Notes: generated from the letters alone by a model not told the origin. A DNA stretch of 64,000 bases from an uncultured Alphaproteobacteria bacterium (GCA_902619165.1 CACNDI010000002.1:62001-126000); one strand, 5' to 3'. Positions 46,728 to 57,536 are shown, numbered from the stretch's first letter. Numbers and translations are program-made.

Positions 46728-47600
46728 TTGGCCAGTTACTCCAAACTCGAAGTCAAGGGAGAGTGGAAATCTAATTCTGATCGACCCACAGAAGTGCTAG
46801 TAGTATTTGGCTCGATTTCTCTAAATATCTTAAATACAAACGGAGAGCCTGTAAGGCAGTGGGCATATTCCTCCATATTTCTAAAAAATAAAGAAGCGCC
46901 CAAATCTATGTTTTGTCCAGACTTGGAAGAAACTGAAAGCCTTTATATTTTTGACCAGGATGCAGTAAACCACTTAATTTTTTTATCTAATAAAACCAAT
47001 AGAAAAAAATTTGCTAACCTATTGCCATGGTTTTTTATCATTATTTTATTGATTAGTTCGTTTACCTTTTTTTCAAGCTACTTTCGAATAGTTATTGAAA
47101 AAATTGCGCTCTCCATAACCTCTGCTGAACAAGAAAGTAATCTTGGCAACATAATGTTAAAAGAAATGTCAGAGGTCTCCTATTGCGATATAACAAAGAC
47201 CAATGACTATCTTCGTAGCTTAGCAAAGAACTACACCTCTATAACGGATGATTCTATTGAGCTGATTTTTATGAATTTTAGGACCATGAATAGCATACTG
47301 CTTCCTGGAAGAAAGTTACTAGTGCCCTACAGTATTTTAGAAAATGAAGATGGAGCATTTGTTTTAGCTGAAACAATCAAATTGGGTTTAGCGGCTACAA
47401 AGAACAAGGAGGCAATAGAAAAATTTTTTTCTAAGCAGCGAAATAAAGCTCTATTAATTTATGTTTTTGGTGTTTTAACTGACTTAAATTTTAATAAGGA
47501 TAACGGTTTGTTAATCAGTTTACATGGTAAATCTAGGGTCCTTGATAAAGTTTTTACTGACGCAGAATGGCTTACATTAAAAAAACTCTGTAGGCTTTAA
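46728..47600 (+). CDS. Membrane protein, probable M48-type peptidase relative lacking the zinc site
   Basis: A 290-residue protein starting at TTG two bases after the ligase stop. The N-terminal 85 residues form a small beta-rich domain (V-F-G-S-I-S-L-N-I-L, then W-A-Y-S-S-I-F-L), followed by one strong membrane helix (about residues 101-121). The rest follows the order of alphaproteobacterial DUF7092/M48 proteins: a Leu-Gly containing amphipathic stretch, a single Cys, and M-N-S-I-L-L-P-G-R-K-L-L-V. Where those enzymes carry the H-E-I-G-H zinc motif after V-L-A, this protein has V-L-A-E-T-I-K-L-G. I infer a catalytically dead member, recognised by pattern only. It ends in a 4-base overlap with convergent lolD. 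Confidence 0.55.
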   Translation: MASYSKLEVKGEWKSNSDRPTEVLVVFGSISLNILNTNGEPVRQWAYSSIFLKNKEAPKSMFCPDLEETESLYIFDQDAVNHLIFLSNKTNRKKFANLLPWFFIIILLISSFTFFSSYFRIVIEKIALSITSAEQESNLGNIMLKEMSEVSYCDITKTNDYLRSLAKNYTSITDDSIELIFMNFRTMNSILLPGRKLLVPYSILENEDGAFVLAETIKLGLAATKNKEAIEKFFSKQRNKALLIYVFGVLTDLNFNKDNGLLISLHGKSRVLDKVFTDAEWLTLKKLCRL

Positions 47601-48283
47601 TTATACAATATCTTTCCATCTGCTATTTTTGCATTTTTGTCGACTAATTTTGAAATCATTGGATTATGGGAAGCAATAATTGCTGAAATATTATGCTCTT
47701 TTATTAATTCTATTAGAAAACTCATAACTCTTGAAGTAGTTGACTGATCAAGATTTCCTGTTGGTTCATCAGCTAATAGTAAGGCTGGTTCATTAATAAT
47801 TGCTCTACATATTGCAACTCTTTGCTGCTCACCACCAGATAATTCAGCCGGTCTGTTGTCCATCCGTTTGCCTAACCCTACCTTTTCAAGTAGATGTTTG
47901 CCTTTTTTAACCGCAATTTTTTTTGGTATACCATCAAAAAGTAAGGGGAAAATAATGTTCTCTAATGCCGAAAATTCTTGGATGAGATGATGAAACTGAA
48001 AAACGAATCCAATGTTTTTTCGTCTCACTCTCGACGTTTGAAAGTCATTTTTTGCGTCTACCATTGAGCCATTAATATAAATATCACCAGAAAACTTACT
48101 ATCCAATAAGCCTGCAATTTGAAGAAAAGTAGTTTTTCCTGAACCTGAAGGAGAAAAAAGACCAACTACTTCATTTGTCTTAACACTGAAGTCCATTCCA
48201 TTAAATATTTCAACCAATGGCACATCACCTTTTCCACCAAAGGTCTTTGTAACTTTCTGCAACTTTAAAACGGTATTACTCAT
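47597..48283 (-). CDS. lolD: Lipoprotein-releasing ABC transporter ATPase LolD
   Basis: ATPase of the Lol system that extracts outer-membrane lipoproteins from the inner membrane. Walker A is S-P-S-G-S-G-K-T-T near residue 43, signature L-S-G-G-E-Q-Q-R-V-A-I-C-R-A-I, and Walker B L-L-L-A-D-E-P-T-G-N-L-D. It is of the MacB/LolD type at 228 aa. It overlaps the 3' end of lolC by eight bases, so the pair is translated together. Confidence 0.93.
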   Translation of the reverse strand: MSNTVLKLQKVTKTFGGKGDVPLVEIFNGMDFSVKTNEVVGLFSPSGSGKTTFLQIAGLLDSKFSGDIYINGSMVDAKNDFQTSRVRRKNIGFVFQFHHLIQEFSALENIIFPLLFDGIPKKIAVKKGKHLLEKVGLGKRMDNRPAELSGGEQQRVAICRAIINEPALLLADEPTGNLDQSTTSRVMSFLIELIKEHNISAIIASHNPMISKLVDKNAKIADGKILYN

Positions 48284-49547
48284 ACTTCAACGCCTCTGCA
48301 GGATCCAAACTTGCTGCTTTTCTTGCTGGAAAAATAGTTATTACAAAAGAGATTGATAATGATACCACTAATGCAAAAACTACATCTTCTATTCTTAGCT
48401 TTGCTGGCACTTGAGTAAGGAACCTAATCTCTTCATTCCAAACTGAGGATCCAATTACGTATTCAACAAGCCATTGTATCTCATTGATATAAGTGACAAA
48501 CAACATCCCAATAATAACACCTAGGACAGTTCCAACTACTCCAATTAAACTCCCACAAATAAAAAATACTCTTAAAATTGAAGATCTTGTTAATCCAAGA
48601 GAACGAAGAATTCCGATATCTCTACCTTTGTTCTTAACTAGCATGACTAGCCCAGAAATAATATTCATGGCAGCGATCAACACTATAAGGGAAAGAATTA
48701 TAAACATTACTCGACGTTCTAAATCCAAAGCATCTAAGAAAGCAGCAGTTCTCTCCTTCCAAGACCACAGAAAATATCTTTGTGCCAATTCATCTTCTAC
48801 ATTGTTTTTGAATTCATCGACATCAAATGGGTTGTTCAAAAGTACTTCTATAAAGTCAGCCTGATTAACCCTATTAAAAAAAACTTGGGCATCTTTTATC
48901 GGCATGTATATCCTTGTACTGTCTATATCATAACGACCAACCGAGAATATATATTTGACATTATATACATTTACCCTCGGAATAGTTCCAAAGACTGATT
49001 TCGCCCCATTCGGACTGATGAGTTTGATTGTGTCATTAATAGATATATTAAGTTTTCTCGCTATTTGAGCTCCTATAGCTACACCATCGTTAAAATTTTC
49101 CATACTACCCTCAGAGCTGGTGGGCTTATTTACTAACTCTATCTTCAATAAATCTTCTTTACGGATACCATACACTTCTACCCCAGCGCTGTTATTACTT
49201 TTACTGGCTAGAACTTGGCTTTTGACCAAAGGGTATGCCGCTTTAAAATTTTCTTTATTCCTTAAGTCTTGCATGATGTTTTGAACCTCTTCAACATAAA
49301 ATCCCTTGTCAAGGTCGCTAGATAGTGTCTTTTTGTAAATTGTAAGATGGGAATTAGCCCCAATAATTTTGTCTACAAATTCTATCCTGAAGCCAATCAT
49401 CACCGCCTGGACTATCACTAACGTTGCTACTCCCAAAACCACACCGATAAGTGCATACCACGCTATTATAGAAATACCTCCTTCCCTTCGTTTAGACATT
49501 AGATAACGCCAAGCGATTATGAACTCATATTTCTTAAAAAAAGCCAT
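48276..49547 (-). CDS. lolC: Lipoprotein-releasing ABC transporter permease LolC/LolE
   Basis: Inner-membrane permease of the Lol complex. One N-terminal membrane helix (about residues 23-50), a large periplasmic MacB-like domain, and three C-terminal helices give the standard 4-TM topology. The N-terminal W-R-Y-L-M-S-K-R-R-E-G-G and the coupling region L-R-S-L-G-L-T-R are family features. Length 423 aa. Only one permease gene is present, as in most Alphaproteobacteria where one LolC/E protein probably acts as a homodimer. It lies seven bases downstream of proS. Confidence 0.9.
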   Translation of the reverse strand: MAFFKKYEFIIAWRYLMSKRREGGISIIAWYALIGVVLGVATLVIVQAVMIGFRIEFVDKIIGANSHLTIYKKTLSSDLDKGFYVEEVQNIMQDLRNKENFKAAYPLVKSQVLASKSNNSAGVEVYGIRKEDLLKIELVNKPTSSEGSMENFNDGVAIGAQIARKLNISINDTIKLISPNGAKSVFGTIPRVNVYNVKYIFSVGRYDIDSTRIYMPIKDAQVFFNRVNQADFIEVLLNNPFDVDEFKNNVEDELAQRYFLWSWKERTAAFLDALDLERRVMFIILSLIVLIAAMNIISGLVMLVKNKGRDIGILRSLGLTRSSILRVFFICGSLIGVVGTVLGVIIGMLFVTYINEIQWLVEYVIGSSVWNEEIRFLTQVPAKLRIEDVVFALVVSLSISFVITIFPARKAASLDPAEALKYE

Positions 49548-49554
49548 TCAGATA

Positions 49555-50901
49555 TTAGACATCTACCTGGGATTTATGCGCGGTAGAAAGTTTTTGTAAT
49601 ACTTCTCCCAAAGCTAATAGATTTGCCTCTCCGGTTCTTCTATACACAAGCTCCACTTTCTTTTCAGCAAGACCCTTCGGACCAACTACAATTTGCCACG
49701 GCAACCCCATTAGGTCCATTTTTGCAAATTTAGCCCCTGGCCTTTCGTCTGTATCATCATATAAAATCTCTATTCCCTTGGCGCCTAATTTTTCATAAAC
49801 TTCATCACAAACCTTTACACACTCCTCATCTTTATGATTTAAATTTATTAGACCTGCAAAGAAGGGAGCAACTGGTTCTGGCCAGATAATACCTTTTTCA
49901 TCATGGCTAGCTTCAATAATTGCGCCTACTAATCGAGAAACTCCTATACCGTGACTTCCCATATGAACAGGTACTCTCCTTCCGTCAGGGCTTACAACAA
50001 AAGCTTTCATTGGCTCTGAATATTTTGTGCCAAAATAAAATATTTGACCAACTTCTATCGCTTTACTTTCTATCCGACAATCTTCAGGAACATCTAAAAA
50101 AAGGTTTGCATCATGAGTATCCTCGGTTCTAGCGTAAGGTGTCGTATATCTTTCCACAATTTTTTCAATATTCGTATTATTATAGTAGTCCAGTTTTTCT
50201 TGACCTGTATTCATATCAAGCAAGGTTTTATCAAAAAAAACTTTGCTTTCTCCAGTATTGGCCAAAACCAAAAACTCATGACTGTAGTTACCCCCAATGG
50301 GCCCCGTCTCGGCCTTCATAGGTATCGCTTGTAATCCCATCCTATTAAATGTTCTTAAATAGCTTACGAAATGTCTGTTGTAGGCATTGATAGCTTCCTT
50401 TTCGTTCAAATCAAAATTATAGCCATCCTTCATATAAAATTCTCTTCCCCTCATTACGCCAAATCTAGGTCTTAGTTCGTCTCGGAATTTCCACTGAATG
50501 TGGTATAGTGTGAGAGGAAGATCTTTATAAGATGATACGTTAGACCTAAATATGTCGGTTATTAATTCTTCATTGGTCGGACCATATAAGTAATTACGAT
50601 CCTGTCGATCGTTAATCCTCAGCATTTCCTTTCCATAGTCATCATATCTTCCACTCTCCTGCCACAATTCGGCTGGTTGGATTGTTGGCATTAGCATAGG
50701 TATATGCCCAGCTTGTATCTGCTCATAATGGACTATCTCTTCTATTTTTTTAAGAACTTTAAAGCCCAATGGTAGCCATGAATATATGCCAGCCGTTGTC
50801 TGTTTAATCATTCCACAGCGCAACATCAGTTGATGGCTTATTATATTCGCTTCTGCTGGCACTTCTTTTAAAACCGGTAAAAAATATTGGCTGAGTTTCA
50901 T
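49555..50901 (-). CDS. proS: Prolyl-tRNA synthetase, short alphaproteobacterial type
   Basis: Class II aminoacyl-tRNA synthetase. Motif 1 region near residue 65, motif 2 [17 protein letters not shown] and motif 3 with G-S-H-G-I-G-V-S-R are visible, followed by the anticodon-binding domain. At 448 aa it lacks the large editing insertion found between motifs 2 and 3 in E. coli ProS (572 aa), as is typical of this group; editing of Ala-tRNA(Pro) would need a separate ProXp-ala protein. A GAGGAG ribosome site precedes ATG 50901. proS followed by lolCD is a common alphaproteobacterial order. Confidence 0.95.
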   Translation of the reverse strand: MKLSQYFLPVLKEVPAEANIISHQLMLRCGMIKQTTAGIYSWLPLGFKVLKKIEEIVHYEQIQAGHIPMLMPTIQPAELWQESGRYDDYGKEMLRINDRQDRNYLYGPTNEELITDIFRSNVSSYKDLPLTLYHIQWKFRDELRPRFGVMRGREFYMKDGYNFDLNEKEAINAYNRHFVSYLRTFNRMGLQAIPMKAETGPIGGNYSHEFLVLANTGESKVFFDKTLLDMNTGQEKLDYYNNTNIEKIVERYTTPYARTEDTHDANLFLDVPEDCRIESKAIEVGQIFYFGTKYSEPMKAFVVSPDGRRVPVHMGSHGIGVSRLVGAIIEASHDEKGIIWPEPVAPFFAGLINLNHKDEECVKVCDEVYEKLGAKGIEILYDDTDERPGAKFAKMDLMGLPWQIVVGPKGLAEKKVELVYRRTGEANLLALGEVLQKLSTAHKSQVDV

Positions 50902-50915
50902 ATTATTCTCCTCAA

Positions 50916-52397
50916 CTATTTAAATAATTTCTTTTTTGTATCTACAGTGACACATAACCTCAACGCTTTATTCAATTCTTGAATGCGTCTCTCTACAACT
51001 TCACCATTAACAAAGTCTATTTTTGATTGAAAGCATAATTCTACCCCATGTGCTTTAAGCCTGAAGTCTATTTTATCAAAAAGACTTTTTTCACCAAAGA
51101 AAGTTGAAGCTAACTTTAATCCCTTACCTATAACAAGAGCGATTTGTCTCTTTTTCTTAGAAACAATTTTAAATAATTTACTATTAAAAACTTTTTCTGG
51201 TTTTGCCTTATGTCTGAACAAAAGTATCATGGCCAAGAATACTCTTTCTTTGTGACTCAGACCACTAATATTTGAGCGGGTGACTAGCTCTAAGCACATT
51301 TCCATCTTATAATCGGGATGTGCGATCCAGGCAATATCATGTAATTTAGTCGCAGCAAAGATAACTCTTTTTGTCTTGCGCGGAAGATTTTTATATAATG
51401 GTGCAATCCATTTGAAGGTATGCTTCGACATATTAGGAAACCTTGTTTCTTTTTTCTCAAAAAATTTAGCAGCCTCAATTAATGGATCCTTTTTTTTCTC
51501 TGCCTCACTGAGATTATGGTACAAGAACCCCTCTCTCACACCAAAAGATGAAAACGTGAGGGTTTTAATCTGAAGCTCATCAATAATAATTTTTAACAAT
51601 CGAGCTGACAAAGGTAATAATTCCAATCTGTCTGCAGAAATATTGATTTCGTCATATTTGGTAACAAATGAACTATCTTGAATGAATTCCAATGTCTTTT
51701 TTATTTTTTTACTCTTGACTTTATATCCTTGTATTATCTTCAGCGGATACTGTGTCCTTTGCATATGTATTTTGGCTATCGCTCGCCACGACCCTCCGAT
51801 TAAAAAAAATGGTTTATCTTTTGCTGTATTGGCATTAACTGCACCCAACAGCTGTTTCCGTATATACCTATCTATATCCTCAATTTTGTTTTCCAGCTTG
51901 GATATTGCAAGAGGGCCAAGCAAAGTGGAGTTACATTCGGCGATCACTTTTTTACAGATATTTGCAAACTCTACTGAATTTCCACCTAGGTCACAAATTA
52001 TCCCTTCTGCATTTGGAAAACCTAATAAAATACCCTGAGCTGCGTAAAAAGCCTCTTTCTCCCCAGATATTACATCAACGCCGATGTTAGTATTTTTTCG
52101 AATAACTTCAACGAGAACATTTGAATTACTTGCCTCTCTTAATGCAGACGTGCCAAACATTATAATTTTATTAATTTCCATATTTCGACAAATAGCGACA
52201 TATCGGTTAATTATGCGCAATACGGCCTTAAGTGTAGCATTGTCAAAGGCCTTCTTTCCAAAAGATTGCAGTCCGAGTCTGAAAAAAACCTTTTCATTGT
52301 ATAAATATAATGGAGAACGCTTTGGTCCATCAAAAACCACTAGTCTAATGGAGTTAGAACCAATATCAATAATCCCTATTCTTTTCAAAATTTTCAA
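50916..52397 (-). CDS. ppx: Exopolyphosphatase (Ppx/GppA family)
   Basis: Hydrolyses polyphosphate from its ends, or pppGpp in some relatives. ASKHA fold motifs: [13 protein letters not shown] (residues 7-19), G-T-S-A-L-R-E-A, and the second phosphate loop [12 protein letters not shown], where Asn replaces the more usual Gly. A C-terminal HD-like helical domain fills residues 320-490. The start is TTG at 52397 overlapping the ppk stop as TTGA. Pairing with ppk argues for a polyphosphatase. Confidence 0.9.
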   Translation of the reverse strand: MKILKRIGIIDIGSNSIRLVVFDGPKRSPLYLYNEKVFFRLGLQSFGKKAFDNATLKAVLRIINRYVAICRNMEINKIIMFGTSALREASNSNVLVEVIRKNTNIGVDVISGEKEAFYAAQGILLGFPNAEGIICDLGGNSVEFANICKKVIAECNSTLLGPLAISKLENKIEDIDRYIRKQLLGAVNANTAKDKPFFLIGGSWRAIAKIHMQRTQYPLKIIQGYKVKSKKIKKTLEFIQDSSFVTKYDEINISADRLELLPLSARLLKIIIDELQIKTLTFSSFGVREGFLYHNLSEAEKKKDPLIEAAKFFEKKETRFPNMSKHTFKWIAPLYKNLPRKTKRVIFAATKLHDIAWIAHPDYKMEMCLELVTRSNISGLSHKERVFLAMILLFRHKAKPEKVFNSKLFKIVSKKKRQIALVIGKGLKLASTFFGEKSLFDKIDFRLKAHGVELCFQSKIDFVNGEVVERRIQELNKALRLCVTVDTKKKLFK

Positions 52398-54592
52398 AAT
52401 GATTTTTTTCTTTTATTGCCAACACTCAATAAGCTTGGAGGGGCTTTTAGTGCAGCTCTGCCCCTTCCTGACAAAGAAGGGTTTTCAATAAAATATTCAT
52501 GACAACTGAAGCTCGGTTCGTCTTTTTTAAACTGGTGTCTTTTATATCGGCCATCAGGTTGAAGCACCCATGATTGCTCTTTGTCAGCTAAATTAGCTAC
52601 CATAATCTGATTAACAATTTGTGACTTCACGGTTAAATTTTTAATCTCTACAAACGACTCTACTCGACGGTTCAAGTTTCTTCCCATCCAATCTGCTGAC
52701 GAAATAAAAACCTTAGCTTTCACAGAGGGCAACTTAAAACCATTACCAAAAACACATACTCTACTGTGTTCCAAGAATCGTCCTATTACAGATTTTACAC
52801 GAATGTTTTCAGAAAGGCCTTTGATACCAGGTCTCAAACCACAAATACCTCGGATAATCATATTGATCTTAACACCAGATTGGCTTGCCCCATATAAAAC
52901 CTCAATAACTTCTGGGTCGATAAGAGCATTGAGTTTAACCCATATTTCTGCCGGCTTACCCTTTTTTGCTAAAGCCATCTCATTTTTTATCATTTTAATT
53001 AAGCTACTCTTTAACTCTAGCGGCGCTATAATCATACTTTCTAAATCTGTTGGTTTTATATATCCTGATAGATAATTGAAAACTTTAGTAACATCTCGAC
53101 CTAAAGTATTGTCTGAAGTGAAAAGGCTCAAATCAGTATAAATCTTTGCTGTGTCAGGATGATAGTTTCCTGTGCCAACATGCGTATAAGTTCTTAACAC
53201 CTTGCCTTCTTGTCTTACTATAGTGGAGAGCTTTGCATGTGTTTTCCAATCCATAAAACCATAGACTACTTGAGCTCCAGCCTTTTCTAGTTCTCTTGAG
53301 ACATTTATATTATTTGCCTCATCAAATCTGGCCTTTAGCTCAACTAAGGCAGTTACTGTTTTTCCATTTTCTGCAGCCGCACATAATGCTCTGACTATGG
53401 GACTATCAGGAGTTGTTCTATATAAAGTTTGTTTGATAGCAATAACGTTAGGGTCGCGAGCTGCTTGTTCTAAAAAACTAACAACGGTATCAAAAGTTTC
53501 GTATGGATGTTGTAAAAGGAGATCTTTCTGCTTTATTGCAGAAAAAATGTCCCCGTTGAAGTCCTCTATTCTCTCTGGGCTTCTGGGAACAAACGTTCTC
53601 CACTTAAGGCTCCTTTTCGCCGAAATAATTAACTCCTCTAAATCGGACAATCCAATCATTTCATTGACCTGTATCACTTGCGCTCTGTCAAACCCAATTT
53701 CCTTCGATATTAGCTTCAACAACGGCTCAGCATTGCTTTTTGTAACTTTCATTCGTATTACTTCGCCACGCTTTCGGCGTTTTAATGCAATTTCAAACTC
53801 GCGAACAAGATCTTCCGCTTCTTCTTCGACTTCTAAGTCACTGTCTCTAAGGATTCGAAAAGAGAAATACTCATCGAGAAGATAATTTGGAAATAATCTA
53901 TAAATAAAAATTACAATAAAATCTTCAAGTGATAAAAATCTTTTTTCACCTTTTACTCCATCCCTAAGTCTTTGAAATCTGTCAAGCATGCCTGGAATAG
54001 GAACCAAGGCATTCAAGAGTTTTTTTCCATCCCTTGTTCTTAATTTTAATGCTAGGGCAGAGCCCTCAGTTGGGATGAAGGGAAATGGATGAGCGGGATC
54101 TAGAGCTAACGGGGTAAGCGCTGGAAAGACTTTTGACATAAATTGTTTCTCTAAATTCTTTTTTTCGGATACCGATATTCCCTTCGGTTTTACAAGTATT
54201 ACCCCTTTTTGCTTCAAACTAGATAATATAGAGGGCAATAGCTCTTGTTGTTTCTCTATTAGAGCTTTAGCTTCTCGTTCTATTTGTATTAGCTGCTCCT
54301 CAGGCGTGAGACCATCAGCACTTATTACTTCGATCTTATTTTTAACCATTTGTCTAAACCCGGCAACTCGAACCGTGTAAAACTCATCAAGATTTCGAGC
54401 AGATATTGCAAGAAATCTAAGTCTTTCAAATAGTGGCACCTTTTTATTATTAGCTTCTTGCAAAACTCGCCAATTAAACGAAATCCAGGAAAGCTCTCTA
54501 TTTATAAGTGGATTGATAGCACCTAGGTCCTTGAAATATTTCAATTCAAGGTCAGAATCTTGATTTAAGAAATCTGCATTTACGTTACTCAT
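52394..54592 (-). CDS. ppk: Polyphosphate kinase 1
   Basis: Makes polyphosphate reversibly from ATP. PPK1 architecture over 732 residues: N domain with N-R-E-L-S-W-I-S-F-N, a helical H domain, and two phospholipase-D-like C domains. The autophosphorylated His is in W-K-T-H-A-K-L-S (about residue 450), and the second His in E-H-S-R-V-C-V-F. An N-terminal extension of about 30 residues precedes the conserved start. ATG at 54592, nine bases after hdaA. Confidence 0.95.
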   Translation of the reverse strand: MSNVNADFLNQDSDLELKYFKDLGAINPLINRELSWISFNWRVLQEANNKKVPLFERLRFLAISARNLDEFYTVRVAGFRQMVKNKIEVISADGLTPEEQLIQIEREAKALIEKQQELLPSILSSLKQKGVILVKPKGISVSEKKNLEKQFMSKVFPALTPLALDPAHPFPFIPTEGSALALKLRTRDGKKLLNALVPIPGMLDRFQRLRDGVKGEKRFLSLEDFIVIFIYRLFPNYLLDEYFSFRILRDSDLEVEEEAEDLVREFEIALKRRKRGEVIRMKVTKSNAEPLLKLISKEIGFDRAQVIQVNEMIGLSDLEELIISAKRSLKWRTFVPRSPERIEDFNGDIFSAIKQKDLLLQHPYETFDTVVSFLEQAARDPNVIAIKQTLYRTTPDSPIVRALCAAAENGKTVTALVELKARFDEANNINVSRELEKAGAQVVYGFMDWKTHAKLSTIVRQEGKVLRTYTHVGTGNYHPDTAKIYTDLSLFTSDNTLGRDVTKVFNYLSGYIKPTDLESMIIAPLELKSSLIKMIKNEMALAKKGKPAEIWVKLNALIDPEVIEVLYGASQSGVKINMIIRGICGLRPGIKGLSENIRVKSVIGRFLEHSRVCVFGNGFKLPSVKAKVFISSADWMGRNLNRRVESFVEIKNLTVKSQIVNQIMVANLADKEQSWVLQPDGRYKRHQFKKDEPSFSCHEYFIENPSLSGRGRAALKAPPSLLSVGNKRKKSF

Positions 54593-54600
54593 GTTTATTA

Positions 54601-55293
54601 TTATTTCTTTTCCATTTGCCTCAAAGCAGCCTCGATGAAAGGTCTAGTTATTTTTCTATTTAGAACAAGAGATTTATGATCTACATATTTTACAAATTCG
54701 TGTATTGAACTGTAGGTTCTATTAATTCTGGCAGCAATATAGTCCAGGTTTGAGTGCTTTACAAAAATTTGCCGGTCATTAAAGTATTTCAATAGAAGTG
54801 CCATTACTAACGTGTCATCGGGTTCTTTTATAGTAGTGTTGCTAAAACTCTGTAACCTTGACTCTAAATCTTTGATACCTATGGACAGCGCATTAGGCAT
54901 TATTCTCGAGGATATTAGCAGGTTGCCTCCTTTACTTCTAACACTGTTAATAAGATGAAAGATACCCTCTTCTATTTTTAGCTTTTTTTGCTTCTCAGCT
55001 TTTTCGATAACATCTATATCCTCAACACAAACAAACTCATGATCTAGGCCATTTTCCATTTCCCGTAAAACTGCCTCAAGCTTTATATGCTTAGCTTTAT
55101 TCTCTTTCGACCACACAGTGGATAGATGCGTCTTACCACTACCCTTTGGGCCAACCAGCAACAAAACCCCTGAAGCCCACCGGTCTGTGTTGTCTAACAG
55201 AGTAACAGCGTCCAAATTACTTGAAGAAATAAAAAAATCTTCTTTTTCCAATGCCTCCGTTAAACTAAGGCCTAAAACAAGCTGCTCATTCAT
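54601..55293 (-). CDS. hdaA: HdaA, DnaA-related regulator of replication initiation
   Basis: DnaA AAA+ domain homologue without a DNA-binding domain. Together with the beta clamp it promotes ATP hydrolysis by DnaA to stop re-initiation. The N-terminus carries the clamp-binding peptide Q-L-V-L-G-L (about residue 4), and Walker A is G-P-K-G-S-G-K-T-H-L. Walker B is weakly conserved (V-E-D-I-D). I chose ATG 55293 (230 aa), four bases after nadK; a TTG at 55305 in the same frame would overlap nadK by eight bases. Length and position before ppk fit alphaproteobacterial HdaA. Confidence 0.87.
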   Translation of the reverse strand: MNEQLVLGLSLTEALEKEDFFISSSNLDAVTLLDNTDRWASGVLLLVGPKGSGKTHLSTVWSKENKAKHIKLEAVLREMENGLDHEFVCVEDIDVIEKAEKQKKLKIEEGIFHLINSVRSKGGNLLISSRIMPNALSIGIKDLESRLQSFSNTTIKEPDDTLVMALLLKYFNDRQIFVKHSNLDYIAARINRTYSSIHEFVKYVDHKSLVLNRKITRPFIEAALRQMEKK

Positions 55294-55297
55294 ATTT

Positions 55298-56062
55298 TTA
55301 TTCAAATTGTTCTTTAAGTAATCTTTCTTCTAACCCGTGTCCTGGATCAAACAAAAGTTTATGTTTTAATTTCTTTTCAATTGTTATGGCTACGTGCTTA
55401 ACGTCCTTAACCTCAGATGTATCAGCTACCGCCGACACTGGTCTTTTGGTAGCGCTTTTGACTTCAATATCTATCCTTGCATCTAACGGCAGTAGCGCCC
55501 CTCTCCATCTTCGCGGTCTGTAAGCAGATATAGCGGTCAAACCTAAAATATTTGCGCCTATAGGTAAAATTGGTCCATGAGCAGAATAATTGTAGGCAGT
55601 TGACCCAGCTGGTGTGCAGACTAATGCCCCATCACATACAAGCTCCTGAAGTTTTTCAGACCCATCAATTGATATACTCAGTTTTGCAGCCTGGGGCCCC
55701 GATCTAAGAATAGAGACCTCATTTATAGCCAGCTCCTCCTCTTTTCTACCATCTATTTTTGTGGCGATCATTTTTAGAGGGTTTACAATCTCTTCCTTTG
55801 CGATCTGAATACGTTCTTGCAAGTTATCGTAGTTAAAAGTATTCATCAGAAAACCAACAGTGCCCTTGTTCATCCCATATACAGAGGTATTTTTTGTTGA
55901 TACTGACTTAAGTGTCTGTAACATAAATCCATCGCCTCCAAGTGCGACGACTACATCAGCTTCATCAATTCCGAAATCTTTATAAAGTTTCCGAAGCTTA
56001 TTTAAAGCCTCTTTAGCTTCAAGGTCGTCACTTGCCATAAAAGTTATCTTTTTGTTAGTCAT
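55298..56062 (-). CDS. nadK: NAD kinase
   Basis: Phosphorylates NAD to NADP. Motifs: A-L-G-G-D-G-F-M-L (about residues 41-49), A-I-N-E-V-S-I-L-R, and D-G-A-L-V-C-T-P-A-G-S-T-A-Y-N near residue 145. Length 254 aa, the short type. ATG at 56062 and divergent from glyA with 170 bases between. Confidence 0.94.
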   Translation of the reverse strand: MTNKKITFMASDDLEAKEALNKLRKLYKDFGIDEADVVVALGGDGFMLQTLKSVSTKNTSVYGMNKGTVGFLMNTFNYDNLQERIQIAKEEIVNPLKMIATKIDGRKEEELAINEVSILRSGPQAAKLSISIDGSEKLQELVCDGALVCTPAGSTAYNYSAHGPILPIGANILGLTAISAYRPRRWRGALLPLDARIDIEVKSATKRPVSAVADTSEVKDVKHVAITIEKKLKHKLLFDPGHGLEERLLKEQFE

Positions 56063-56232
56063 AAATTTTATCCATAAGTTCTGAGATACTGTTATAAATC
56101 AAACTAGGTATTCCACAATAAATGATGATATAGATAACCACGAAACAAAAGAAAAAACTGGAACAGACAGCCCGGATTTATTATACATTAAATCGAATCA
56201 AAAGAATAATCGAAAAACATATTAGGTGTGTT
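56063..56232. promoter_or_regulatory. Divergent region nadK / glyA
   Basis: A 170-bp AT-rich gap between divergent starts, so it must hold two promoters. I looked for a glycine or other riboswitch before glyA and see no matching conserved core. No repeat, small gene or clear promoter pair can be supported. Confidence 0.3.
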
Positions 56233-57507
56233 ATGAACTTTGTAGGCAAAACGAACTTATTTGGTGGAACTTTAGCATCTCAGGATCCAGAAATTTTTAA
56301 CTCATTAGAGAAAGAGTTTAATAGGCAACAGAATGAGATTGAGCTTATTGCTTCGGAGAATATAGCTTCTCCAGCTGTAATGGAAGCTCAAGGTTCAGTT
56401 ATGACAAATAAATACGCAGAGGGATATCCAGGCAGAAGATATTATGGTGGATGTGAGAATGTAGATGTCGCTGAGCAATTGGCAATATCCAGAGCTTGTC
56501 AACTCTACAATTGTAAATTCGCTAATGTACAACCAAACTCCGGAAGCCAAGCCAATCAGGCTGTTTTTTTGGCTCTAATGAAACCTGGAGACACTTTTTT
56601 GTCCATGGACCTTGCTTCGGGTGGGCATCTGACACATGGAGCAAAGCCTAATCAATCCGGTAAATGGTTCAACCCAGTTCATTATGAAGTCACAAAAGAT
56701 ACAAACCGCGTGGACTATGAACAGGTCCGTCAGCTTGCAAAGCTTCATAAACCTAAGTTAATTATTGCGGGAGGCTCAGCAATCCCTCGTATCATAGATT
56801 TTAAAAAGTTCAGAGATATCTGTGACGAGATCGGAGCTTATTTATTGGTTGATATGGCGCATATTTCAGGGCTGGTTGCGGGTGGCGTTCATCCAAATCC
56901 CTTAGAATATGCTGATGTTGTAACATCTACTACTCACAAAACTCTGCGTGGACCGAGAGGAGGAATGATTCTTTGTAACAATCCTGATATCGCTAAGAAA
57001 GTAAACTCAGCAATTTTTCCAGGTATCCAAGGTGGCCCATTGATGCATGTTATTGCTGCGAAAGCAGTAGCCTTCAAAGAAGCTCTAAGTGACGAGTTTG
57101 CACAGTATCAAAAGCAAGTAATAAAGAACGCAAAAACACTTTCTGAAACATTACAAGATGGTGGACTTGATTTAGTTACTGGAGGAACCGACACCCACGT
57201 TCTACTTGTAGATCTTAGAAAGAAAAAGGTCACGGGTGCGACAGCAGAAAAAGTACTTGGAGAAGGAAATATCGTTTGTAATAAAAATGGAATTCCCTTC
57301 GATAGCGAAAAGCCAACTATTACATCTGGAATAAGGTTAGGAACCCCGGCAGCAACTACGAGAGGCTTTAAAGAGGCGCAATTGAAACAAGTTGGTTCAT
57401 GGATTTTGGAAATATTAGACAATGTTCATTCTGAGAAAGCTTCGCAAGTGGTCGCGAAAGTAAAAAAAGAGGTCGTTGATCTATGTAGTGAATTTCCGAT
57501 TTACTAG
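56233..57507 (+). CDS. glyA: Serine hydroxymethyltransferase
   Basis: PLP enzyme interconverting serine and glycine with tetrahydrofolate, a main source of one-carbon units. Motifs: [11 protein letters not shown] near the N-terminus, [13 protein letters not shown], and the PLP Lys in [13 protein letters not shown] (about residue 236). Length 424 aa, ATG at 56233 preceded by aggtg. The next gene begins 29 bases downstream. Confidence 0.96.
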   Translation: MNFVGKTNLFGGTLASQDPEIFNSLEKEFNRQQNEIELIASENIASPAVMEAQGSVMTNKYAEGYPGRRYYGGCENVDVAEQLAISRACQLYNCKFANVQPNSGSQANQAVFLALMKPGDTFLSMDLASGGHLTHGAKPNQSGKWFNPVHYEVTKDTNRVDYEQVRQLAKLHKPKLIIAGGSAIPRIIDFKKFRDICDEIGAYLLVDMAHISGLVAGGVHPNPLEYADVVTSTTHKTLRGPRGGMILCNNPDIAKKVNSAIFPGIQGGPLMHVIAAKAVAFKEALSDEFAQYQKQVIKNAKTLSETLQDGGLDLVTGGTDTHVLLVDLRKKKVTGATAEKVLGEGNIVCNKNGIPFDSEKPTITSGIRLGTPAATTRGFKEAQLKQVGSWILEILDNVHSEKASQVVAKVKKEVVDLCSEFPIY

Positions 57508-57536
57508 CAACAGACTATTATTTTAGAGGAGAAAAA

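Noticed and set aside
53397-53885. 162-codon open frame on the + strand
   Set aside because: Antisense to ppk, which has all PPK1 motifs.
56063-56232. Glycine or other riboswitch ahead of glyA
   Set aside because: No conserved aptamer core or paired helices could be traced in the 170 bases.
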